DNA of 7,169 bases, taken from positions 1 through 7,169 of the forward strand of contig CAMARL010000093.1 in NCBI GenBank assembly GCA_945860325.1. The letters run 5' to 3'. The notes beneath the pieces were generated by a model that was not told where the DNA came from, did no database searches, and saw only the letters and a list, made by a program, of their open reading frames with translations. Positions 1-6,655 of this stretch are shown here, piece after piece (within the stretch, counting starts at the first letter, position 1; each line of letters begins with the position of its first letter). Source of the stretch: Spirosoma fluviale (GTDB taxonomy: Bacteria > Bacteroidota > Bacteroidia > Cytophagales > Spirosomataceae). Made by a program: the position numbers and the translations under genes.

Positions 1-3
1 ATT

Positions 4-2817
4 ATGAAGCGCACCCATTATTATTTAATCGTATTCTTATTTCTTTCTATTGCATCTTTTGCTCAACAAACAGGAGTTATTAGAGGAACAATTAAAGATG
101 TAAAATCCAAAGAGGATATCATTGGGGCTACCGTTCTAATTCAAGGAAGCACTAAAGGAGCCGCCACAGACATTAATGGTTTTTTCACTTTTGGAAAATT
201 AGCCGTTGGCACCTACTCATTAAAAATCTCTTTTGTAGGATATCAATCTAAAATTTATGAAAATGTTAAGGTAGAGGCAGACCAAGTGACTGACTTGAAT
301 TTAACTATAGCAGAAGAATCATCCACTTTAGCTGAGGTAAAAGTGGTCGCACAGCGACTAACGAATACTGAGGTATCTGTTATTTCGGAAATTAAGGCGG
401 CTCAATTAGTCGTGAGTGGGATTTCAGCCGCACAGATCACGAAGACTTTGGACCGTACGGCTGCTGAAGTTGTGAAGCGTGTTCCTGGTGTTACGATTTT
501 TGGCGAGCGCTTTATTAATATTCGTGGTTTGAATGAACGCTACAACACGGTTCAATTAAATAATGCCTTTGCTCCTTCGATGGAGACAGATGTGCGTTCT
601 TTTTCTTTTGATATTATTCCTGCCGGTCAAATCGATCGTATTTTGGTTTTTAAATCGCCTTCTGCGGAAATTCCTGGTGAGTTTGCTGGTGGGGTTGTGA
701 AAATCTTCACCAAATCAATTCCTGAAAACAACTTTTTAACTTTAGATATATCTAGTTCTTATCGTGAAGGGACTACGGGAGCGGATTTTTATGCAACTAA
801 AAATTCCAACATGGCTTGGACTGGATTTGATCAAGGCTATTTTAACTTGCCAAAATCTTTCCCAGCTACTCGCCCTCAATTAATTAGTTTGACTGGAACT
901 GCGCGGGATGTAGTAGGTACTTCGTTGAAAAACATTTGGGTAGCAGATAAGTCAAGTGCCCTACCGGATATGCGGGCTTCTTTATCAGGAGGTTTCAAAT
1001 TTAATTTAGGAGAAACTAAAATAGGTAATATCACCGCAGTAAATTATTCGAATACGCGTACTTTTTTCCAAATGGATCGCAATGAGTATGGGTATTCTCA
1101 AATCGAGAAAACAGGTAAACCAGATAATGTATTTAATTTTAAGGACAAGCAATATAGCAATGGTTTACGTGTCGGTGTTTCCACTAACTGGTCTGCTCGC
1201 TTTGCAGGAGGGTCGGTTATTGAATTTAAAAATCTTTACAATTCATTAGCAAATACTCAATATATCCAACGATATGGATTTGATAATGGGTCTATTTGGG
1301 ACATCCGTTCGTTTGATCAAGTATTCAGAGGTATTTACACGGGTCAGTTGACAGGCCGTCACGAATTTCAGGACGGTACATTAAAAATGGACTGGATGCT
1401 TGGGTATAATTCAGCATTCCGTAATCAGCCTGATTACAAACGTTTTAGGTATAATGCTGATGGGACTAACTTAAGTTTATTAATTCCTAATGGTGCGGCT
1501 CAAACAGCTGTTTTAGGAAGAACCTTTATTAATTTAGATGAAAGCGCACAAACAGCGGCCTTAAATTTAATTAAGAAAGTAGCCTTAGGAGCCAAAGATT
1601 CAGGAAATGAATTGGAGTTAAAGGCGGGTTTATTTTATGAAGATAAAACAAGAAATTTTACTGCTAGAAATATTGGCTATGTAAAATCGACACCTTCGTT
1701 TAGAACTACATTGCCGATTGACCAATTATTCGACCCCTCTAACTTCAATACTTTCACGGGTATTCGTATCGATGAGCAGACGAATCCGAATGACTCTTAC
1801 AAAGCAACTAACAATTTGGTTGCAGCATATGCTTCGGCTAATGTTGCTCTCGGTAAAAAACTTAACGTTATTGCGGGTTTAAGGGGTGAGCAAAATGCAC
1901 AAAAACTTAATTCGTTTGACCAATTAGGTAAGGCGATAAACTACGACAACTCACGATTGGATTTATTGCCTTCAGTGAATTTGACGTATAACTTTACGGA
2001 GAAATCACTCCTTCGTTTGGCCTACGGAAAAACGTTAAATAGACCTGAGTTTAGAGAGTTAGCACCTTTTTCTTTTTATGATTTCGTAAACAATCGTTCG
2101 ATTTCGGGTAATCCAACTTTGAAAAACGCCGACATACAAAATTTCGATTTTCGTTTCGAGAACTATCCTACTCCTTCAGAATTATTTAGTGTAGCTGCAT
2201 TCTACAAAAGCTTTACGAATCCAATCGAAGTAATTTTCGAAGCAGGATCTAATCCAATTTTAAATTTTGCGAATGCTCAATCGGCATTCTCAACAGGCCT
2301 AGAGGCTGAAATCAGAAAGAATTTATCAGCTGATCGTCCAAATACTTTATTAGGCAAAACCAGCTTAGTTTTTAATGCTACTTACATCTACAGTCGTGTA
2401 ATATTAGACCCTTCCATCGCAGCAACACAATCTGACAATCGTCCATTACAAGGTCAGTCGCCTTACATTATTAATGCAGGCTTGAATTACAATGATTCAA
2501 AAAGAGGTTTGCAGTTGAATTTCAACTACAATGTCATTGGAAAAAGAATATTTGCTGTAGGTAACAACTTTGGTGCTCCTTACCCAGATTGGTATGAAAT
2601 GCCAAGAAACGTAGTTGATTTAAATTTCTCTAAAGAAATTACTAAATGGATTATGATTAAGGGAGGGGTTACGGACTTATTAAATCAAGACAATTATATA
2701 TTACAAGACGGAAATCAAGATGATAATTTTGATAAAGGTAGAGATCAAATTATTCAATCTTATGTTCCAGGAAGAGTAATTTCTTTAGGTGTGGTGATTT
2801 CACCATTTAATAAATAG
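4..2817 (+). CDS. TonB-dependent outer-membrane receptor with N-terminal carboxypeptidase-regulatory-like domain
   Basis: Predicted energy-coupled outer-membrane transporter, powered by TonB-ExbBD, for a substrate not identifiable from sequence. Seen: signal peptide at residues 1-20 (MKR, hydrophobic core, probable cleavage after SFA20 before QQ); a CarboxypepD_reg-like beta-sandwich at about 24-103 (GTIKD, GATV, GSTKGAATDINGFF, GTYSLKISFVGY); a linker; a plug domain at about 140-240 with the hallmarks VKRVPGV, INIRGLNERYN, SFDIIPAGQIDRI and PGEFAGGVVKI; then roughly 700 residues with alternating polar/hydrophobic, aromatic-rich strands typical of a 22-strand barrel, ending GRVISLGVVISPFNK. 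The plug motifs recall the TonB-dependent receptor subfamily best known from Caulobacter and Xanthomonas rather than classical SusC, and no SusD follows. The ATG lies 3 bases into the window; it is accepted because a normal signal peptide follows at once, but the promoter and leader are outside. The next gene starts 58 bp downstream with no terminator between, so the two are probably co-transcribed. Confidence 0.95.
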   Translation: MKRTHYYLIVFLFLSIASFAQQTGVIRGTIKDVKSKEDIIGATVLIQGSTKGAATDINGFFTFGKLAVGTYSLKISFVGYQSKIYENVKVEADQVTDLNLTIAEESSTLAEVKVVAQRLTNTEVSVISEIKAAQLVVSGISAAQITKTLDRTAAEVVKRVPGVTIFGERFINIRGLNERYNTVQLNNAFAPSMETDVRSFSFDIIPAGQIDRILVFKSPSAEIPGEFAGGVVKIFTKSIPENNFLTLDISSSYREGTTGADFYATKNSNMAWTGFDQGYFNLPKSFPATRPQLISLTGTARDVVGTSLKNIWVADKSSALPDMRASLSGGFKFNLGETKIGNITAVNYSNTRTFFQMDRNEYGYSQIEKTGKPDNVFNFKDKQYSNGLRVGVSTNWSARFAGGSVIEFKNLYNSLANTQYIQRYGFDNGSIWDIRSFDQVFRGIYTGQLTGRHEFQDGTLKMDWMLGYNSAFRNQPDYKRFRYNADGTNLSLLIPNGAAQTAVLGRTFINLDESAQTAALNLIKKVALGAKDSGNELELKAGLFYEDKTRNFTARNIGYVKSTPSFRTTLPIDQLFDPSNFNTFTGIRIDEQTNPNDSYKATNNLVAAYASANVALGKKLNVIAGLRGEQNAQKLNSFDQLGKAINYDNSRLDLLPSVNLTYNFTEKSLLRLAYGKTLNRPEFRELAPFSFYDFVNNRSISGNPTLKNADIQNFDFRFENYPTPSELFSVAAFYKSFTNPIEVIFEAGSNPILNFANAQSAFSTGLEAEIRKNLSADRPNTLLGKTSLVFNATYIYSRVILDPSIAATQSDNRPLQGQSPYIINAGLNYNDSKRGLQLNFNYNVIGKRIFAVGNNFGAPYPDWYEMPRNVVDLNFSKEITKWIMIKGGVTDLLNQDNYILQDGNQDDNFDKGRDQIIQSYVPGRVISLGVVISPFNK

Positions 2818-2846
2818 TTCCAATAATTAATAAATAGTTCCAATAA
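2807..2846 (+). repeat. Exact 20-bp tandem direct repeat across the receptor stop codon
   Basis: Two perfect, abutting 20-bp copies (2807-2826 and 2827-2846), each containing taaatagttccaataa. The match stops exactly at both ends. The first copy includes the last two sense codons and the TAG stop (2815-2817) of the receptor gene; the second is wholly intergenic. It looks like a recent slippage or short-duplication event that lengthened the leader of the downstream lipoprotein gene by 20 bp. No dyad symmetry typical of a regulator site is evident. Confidence 0.95.
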
Positions 2847-2875
2847 AATAAATAATAACTAAACAATTAATTTCA

Positions 2876-4636
2876 ATGAAAAAATTACAAGTTAACATGT
2901 TTAAATTGCTTTCTATTTTGGCCATTTTCACGGTCACTTTAACAGCATGTCAAAAAGAAGAAGAGGTTTTTCCTGCTCCTTCGGTTAGTTCATCTGGCAC
3001 ATTAGCTGGTATCATCGGTGCTACTGTTCAAGTAAAAGCTACGATCAATGCCCCAGCAGGTATTAAGTCAATCACTGTTTTGAAAAATGGTGCAGCTTTT
3101 GATTCAAAGGTATTAACTGGCGAAAAAACGTATGAATACATCAAGGATTATGTGATTGATGGAACGGCTAATTCGACTGTTAATTTTACTATTCAAGTAA
3201 CGGATTCAAAAAATCAGGTTTCATCTTTAGTAGCGATTCCGGTAACTGTTTCGGCTATCCCTCCTAAATCGATTGTTGACGTGGAAGGTGTGATCGAAGG
3301 CAATGTAACTTGGACTGCTAATAAAATCTACCGATTGAAAGGTTTCGTTCGCGTGGGTGAAGAATTAGTTGCAGGTACAGTTACTAAAGTTGGTAATTTA
3401 ACGATCGAAGCTGGAACTACTATTATCGGTGATATCGCAACAAAAGGTACTTTAGTTGTGCATCGTGGATCTAAAATAAATGCCATCGGTACAGCTACTG
3501 CGCCAATTGTATTTACTTCAGGTCAAGCAGTAGGAACGCGTAATCCAGGTGACTGGGGTGGTGTTGTTATTTGTGGTAAGGCTACAAATAATCAAGGCGC
3601 TAACGTCGAATTAGAAGGTGCATACAAAGGTTTCCATGGTGGAACTACAGATAATGATAATTCAGGAACTTTGAAGTATGTCCGTATTGAGTATGCGGGT
3701 GTTCCTATCATCCCGAATGCTGAGATTAACACATTAACGATGGGTTCGGTAGGTTCTGGAACTGTTATCGAATATGTTCAAGCTTCTTATGGTTTAGATG
3801 ATTCATTTGAGTGGTTCGGTGGAACAGTTAATGGTAAATATTTAATTGCTTACAAAGGTACAGATGATGATTTCGATTGCGATTTCGGTTGGTCTGGAAC
3901 AGTACAATTTGCTTTAGGTTACCGTGATGGAAACTTAGCGGATGGTTCTGGTTCAAATGGTTTTGAGGTTGACAATGATGGGGCTGGTTCAGCTAAGGCT
4001 CCATTCACAGCACCTATCTTTGCTAACGTATCTATCATAGGGCCAAGAGCCAATAACACATCTTTCGTAGATTTGAACTTTCAAAATGGCGCTCAATTAC
4101 GTCGTAACACTAAGATCAAAATTTACAATACATTCATGACGGGTTATCCTACAGGTTTGTACATTGATAGTCAAAGAGGCGACGCTAAGGGAAATGCTCT
4201 AAGAGGTGACTTAGTAACTAAAAATATGGTGATTGCGGGTACGGCTTCTCATGGAGGAACTACTGGTTTCGGTGGAGGAAATACAATCATCTATGGTTTA
4301 GGTGTTGCTGTTTCTGATGTTGAGCAATTAGCAAAATCATCTACAAATGTTTCTATTCTAATTGGTACAGAAACTCCTACTCAGTGGTTTAAAGGGATCG
4401 CTGGAAATAAAATTTTAGCGTCTACTGCTAATACAGGTATATCGTCTAACCTTTGGGCTCTTTCTGGTCGTCCTACTTTCACAGTAGCTGCTGGTGGAAC
4501 TGAGTCATTGATTGGTACAGCTTTGCCAACGTTAACTGGTACAACTGCTACGGATTATGTAGGTGCTTTCAAGGATACAGATTGGACTGCTACTTGGGCT
4601 GAATTTGCGCCTAACACAGTTCTTTATTTAAAATAG
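2876..4636 (+). CDS. Predicted surface lipoprotein with Ig-like and beta-helix-like regions, receptor partner
   Basis: Seen: lipoprotein signal peptide with lipobox LTAC (Cys25), followed at once by QKEEE. This fits the lipoprotein export signal (Lys plus acidic residues just after Cys) that sends Bacteroidetes lipoproteins to the outside of the outer membrane. Residues about 37-127 look like an Ig/PKD-type beta-sandwich. From about 133 a repetitive, Gly/Asn-rich beta body resembles a right-handed parallel beta-helix, with conserved-looking blocks GDWGGVVICGKA (225-236), DDSFEWFGGTVNGKYL (308-323), an acidic run TDDDFDCDFGWSG (329-341), GSNGFEVDNDG (359-369) and a C-terminal YVGAFKDTDWTATWAEFAP (561-579). 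No type IX secretion C-terminal domain and no pectate-lyase-style catalytic pattern were seen. The start at 2876 (ATG AAA AAA) gives the standard lipoprotein N-terminus; the leader is A/T-rich without a clear Shine-Dalgarno sequence. Lying 58 bp after the receptor, it probably acts as a surface substrate-binding or capping partner, in the place SusD holds in SusCD systems (inference). Its ligand is unknown. Confidence 0.85.
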   Translation: MKKLQVNMFKLLSILAIFTVTLTACQKEEEVFPAPSVSSSGTLAGIIGATVQVKATINAPAGIKSITVLKNGAAFDSKVLTGEKTYEYIKDYVIDGTANSTVNFTIQVTDSKNQVSSLVAIPVTVSAIPPKSIVDVEGVIEGNVTWTANKIYRLKGFVRVGEELVAGTVTKVGNLTIEAGTTIIGDIATKGTLVVHRGSKINAIGTATAPIVFTSGQAVGTRNPGDWGGVVICGKATNNQGANVELEGAYKGFHGGTTDNDNSGTLKYVRIEYAGVPIIPNAEINTLTMGSVGSGTVIEYVQASYGLDDSFEWFGGTVNGKYLIAYKGTDDDFDCDFGWSGTVQFALGYRDGNLADGSGSNGFEVDNDGAGSAKAPFTAPIFANVSIIGPRANNTSFVDLNFQNGAQLRRNTKIKIYNTFMTGYPTGLYIDSQRGDAKGNALRGDLVTKNMVIAGTASHGGTTGFGGGNTIIYGLGVAVSDVEQLAKSSTNVSILIGTETPTQWFKGIAGNKILASTANTGISSNLWALSGRPTFTVAAGGTESLIGTALPTLTGTTATDYVGAFKDTDWTATWAEFAPNTVLYLK

Positions 4637-4647
4637 TAAGCTTACAC

Positions 4648-4684
4648 AAAGGGGTCGTCTGGTATTCAGATGACCCCTTTTTTT
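4648..4684 (+). terminator. Strong Rho-independent terminator of the receptor-lipoprotein unit
   Basis: A 14-bp stem (4648-4661, aaaggggtcgtctg, pairing with 4667-4680) has one internal G-U wobble and a 5-nt loop (gtatt). The 3' arm runs into seven consecutive Ts (4678-4684). It begins 11 bases after the lipoprotein stop codon and ends 8 bases before the next start codon. The reverse strand also has an A/T-rich tail (three Ts after the stem), but the T-run favours plus-strand termination. Confidence 0.93.
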
Positions 4685-4692
4685 ATACACCA

Positions 4693-5241
4693 ATGAAAAA
4701 AATACTTGCACCAATATTCATCAGTTTGTTTATATTTTCAGCTTGTCATTCTAAAGATGAAGCAGAATATTATTTCTCTGATGCTGAGCGAGATACGTTG
4801 TTAACCAATGTGATAACCTTCGTCTCGGAAAATGCAACTTATGGAAACCTTGACAACAGGTTTCAAAAGAAATTTAGGGCTGAATATGTCAGCCGATTGC
4901 CATTATATCACTTTGTCAAATTGACAAAAATGGAAAATGGAGAATGTTATTTTTTATTGAGTAGGCCAGTGGCGAATTTAAAAAGTTTGCGCCGCGGTGT
5001 TGTTGGTAAGTTTAGGTTAAAAGATGGAAGCCTTATGCCTGAGAATTTTGAGGAGGTGGTTAATACACCTCACTTTAGTGAAGAACTGGTGGTTGAGCGT
5101 GGTACTTTTCTCTTTCAAGCGCTTATTAAAAAAGGAAATTTAGATGAATACTTAACTATGAAACATTATGTGGAGTGGCCAGATAAGTATTTGAAGTATG
5201 ATATTAAAAAGAACACTTGGGTTTCTTCCCTAGGACTCTAA
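4693..5241 (+). CDS. Small predicted surface lipoprotein of unknown function
   Basis: 182 aa. Seen: MKK start, hydrophobic segment and lipobox FSAC with Cys18, followed by HSKDEAE, again a Lys-plus-acidic pattern suggesting export to the cell surface, though with Lys one residue further from Cys than the usual motif. The mature part (19-182) is compact, mixed alpha/beta in appearance and has no transmembrane segment. Recognisable blocks are FSDAERDTLLTNVITFV (28-44), a basic stretch LKSLRRGVVGKFRLKDG (96-112), FEEVVNTPHFSEELVVERG (119-137) and a C-terminal YVEWPDKYLKYDIKKNTWV (159-177). These blocks remind me of uncharacterised Cytophagales lipoproteins, but I know no function and assign none. 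The ATG follows a terminator by 8 bases and is followed by another hairpin, so it is likely a monocistronic gene, or one fed by read-through. It converges on the minus-strand phosphonate-type genes; this placement alone does not link it to them. Confidence 0.8.
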   Translation: MKKILAPIFISLFIFSACHSKDEAEYYFSDAERDTLLTNVITFVSENATYGNLDNRFQKKFRAEYVSRLPLYHFVKLTKMENGECYFLLSRPVANLKSLRRGVVGKFRLKDGSLMPENFEEVVNTPHFSEELVVERGTFLFQALIKKGNLDEYLTMKHYVEWPDKYLKYDIKKNTWVSSLGL

Positions 5242-5266
5242 AATTTTATATTGGTGTATTATTGAT

Positions 5267-5294
5267 AATGCCGCGGGGGGTTCCTTGCGGCATT
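5267..5294 (+). terminator. Hairpin terminator after the small lipoprotein gene
   Basis: Perfect 8-bp outer stem aatgccgc/gcggcatt (5267-5274 with 5287-5294), extendable by two G-U and two G-C pairs to a 12-bp stem with a 4-nt loop (ggtt, 5279-5282). The plus-strand tail is only modestly T-rich (5293-5295 ttt, then ctgttt), and the minus-strand tail has no T-run. It lies 25 bp past the stop codon of the small lipoprotein. It is the only strong hairpin I see in the convergent gap 5242-5392, so it may also stop minus-strand transcripts; the rest of the gap (5295-5392) shows nothing convincing. Confidence 0.7.
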
Positions 5295-5392
5295 TCTGTT
5301 TATAATTGTCTGAGAATAGCCAACTGTAATTCGCTGTATCATTAAATTTCGCCTTCCTTATGCTGTTATTTTGAACCAGCTATTTAAATTGA

Positions 5393-6655
5393 TTATTTCA
5401 ACCTCCTGTAAAAATATAAACTAGACAAACTACTTATCATAAGACCTACAATTCCTAGTATCACAATCCAAGTGAAAAATAAAGATGGTAGGTTTAAATT
5501 AGGCAATATAAAACCCGTAAATAGCAATAGAACGTTGTAGCCTAAGTACCCGATAGAGTCCACGATATACATTAAAAAACCAATGTTGGCCTTATGTCTA
5601 GTGATGGCGATCATCCGCTCAAAAACAGAGGTGGTTATCGTTAAATAAGGTAAATAGATACCAAACCCTGTTAATACAATTAACCAAAATGGATCTAAGT
5701 GATTCACTCCCCACACTCCTGCGATAAGTAAAAACAGGTAGCCTGTTGCGATGGCTGACATACTGATAAAAAATGCGATGTGATTTTTCTTGATTAATAC
5801 AAGGCTCCCATTGATAATTAATATCCCCACGGTGACCCAAATTTCCGTTTGTGAATAGATGGATGCCTCGCCTACAAAACCTAAATATTTCCATATTTCC
5901 GGGGCAAAATCAGAGCGAACTCCCCTTAAAAGTGAAGCAAATAGATACAATAAGCTAATGCATAGAATTCCAGGCCACAACTCTTTAACTAGTGCGATGC
6001 GATCTTTTTGAGTCATGGCTGACCTTTCCGCTCGGTCTTCCTTGTCCTGCTCCGTAGGCCTTGGAATTTTTGTCAACATCCATACAAAAAACACGAAAGG
6101 CAAAGTATAGATCAAGCCTGCCAACGAAGGCATCCAATGTTCAGCTACCGATGTATTTAATAACCAGGTGCCCACAGATTTAGAAACGCCATCCGCTAAA
6201 ATAAAGCTACTGCCTAACGCTGCTATAAATAATTCGGTGTTTTTTTTGCCTTCCAAGAAGCCTTGAATATACCCAAAAATCATGCCGAGGGGCAATCCAT
6301 TGATCACTAAAAATAGAATACTGTATGGCCTAGGAACTAGTCCAAAACCGACCAAGGCCATTTCAGCAATAAGTATACTGATCAGAATTGCGCACGTCCT
6401 TTTTTCCCACGAAATCCCTGAAACGATGAATATTCCACACCATTTGGATAACATGTAACCAGCTATCTGAGAAGAAATTAAGATTGATTTCCAAGGAATT
6501 CCTATCCAAAATTGATCCGTATATAAACCTGCAGTAAAAGGTTTTCGAAACCCGTAGACGCAAAAATAACAGCCAAAAGCCGCTACCATGGACCACAATG
6601 GATGGTTAAATACGAGCTTTCCAGAAAAATTTATTCGATTATTATTGGCGTTCAT
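5393..6655 (-). CDS. DUF5690-type 12-TM transporter, GlpT-like (organophosphate/phosphonate) candidate
   Basis: 420 aa inner-membrane protein with about 12 hydrophobic segments (approx. 18-38, 56-79, 87-107, 112-134, 141-165, 177-195, 228-244, 270-287, 292-314, 322-342, 358-382, 390-413) and a charged central loop (196-226), the 6+6 plan of the major facilitator superfamily. I recognise it as the DUF5690 family, usually annotated as unknown function. Against the E. coli GlpT sequence as I remember it, TM1 YGFRKPF (Tyr34, Arg37, Lys38) matches YLVRKNF around Arg45; GYMLSKW (Tyr67, Lys71) matches the Tyr76/Lys80 motif; SLLRGVRSDFAPE (Arg244) matches the TM7 LLRYGILDWSP motif with Arg269; and IGYLGY (Tyr370) matches GlpT Tyr393. 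The GlpT histidine (His165) is not evident. Inference: it transports a phosphonate, organophosphate or phosphate-linked compound. ATG at 6655 overlaps the stop of the upstream PhnZ-like gene by 4 bases. The start gives a short polar N-terminus and no signal peptide, as expected. Family call firm; substrate speculative. Confidence 0.85.
   Translation of the reverse strand: MNANNNRINFSGKLVFNHPLWSMVAAFGCYFCVYGFRKPFTAGLYTDQFWIGIPWKSILISSQIAGYMLSKWCGIFIVSGISWEKRTCAILISILIAEMALVGFGLVPRPYSILFLVINGLPLGMIFGYIQGFLEGKKNTELFIAALGSSFILADGVSKSVGTWLLNTSVAEHWMPSLAGLIYTLPFVFFVWMLTKIPRPTEQDKEDRAERSAMTQKDRIALVKELWPGILCISLLYLFASLLRGVRSDFAPEIWKYLGFVGEASIYSQTEIWVTVGILIINGSLVLIKKNHIAFFISMSAIATGYLFLLIAGVWGVNHLDPFWLIVLTGFGIYLPYLTITTSVFERMIAITRHKANIGFLMYIVDSIGYLGYNVLLLFTGFILPNLNLPSLFFTWIVILGIVGLMISSLSSLYFYRRLK
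6652..6655 (-). other. ATGA stop/start overlap coupling the oxygenase and transporter genes
   Basis: On the minus strand the PhnZ-like gene's TGA (6654-6652) shares bases with the transporter's ATG (6655-6653). No Shine-Dalgarno-like sequence precedes this ATG, whose upstream bases read ttttgtta, so re-initiation by the terminating ribosome is a plausible route to its translation. This arrangement supports one operon and matched expression of the two products. Confidence 0.9.

Noticed and set aside
4..2817. Calling the receptor SusC with the next gene as SusD
   Set aside because: The lipoprotein has no SusD-like helical/TPR sequence and the receptor plug resembles another TonB-receptor subfamily, so a glycan-utilisation (PUL) label is unsupported; no glycoside hydrolase is present.
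3270..4636. Pectate-lyase or other polysaccharide-degrading enzyme in the beta-helix region
   Set aside because: No recognisable catalytic motif; the beta-helix look alone is not evidence for an enzyme.
5362..5380. Hairpin gctg/cagc as minus-strand terminator after the transporter gene
   Set aside because: Only a 4-bp stem with an 11-nt loop and no T-run; too weak to call.
5619..5894. 91-aa open frame on the minus strand inside the transporter gene
   Set aside because: Lies wholly within the transporter in another frame, with odd composition and no recognisable domain; shadow of a well-supported gene.
6363..6596. 77-aa open frame on the minus strand inside the transporter gene
   Set aside because: Out-of-frame overlap with conserved TM1-TM3 coding sequence; no independent support.
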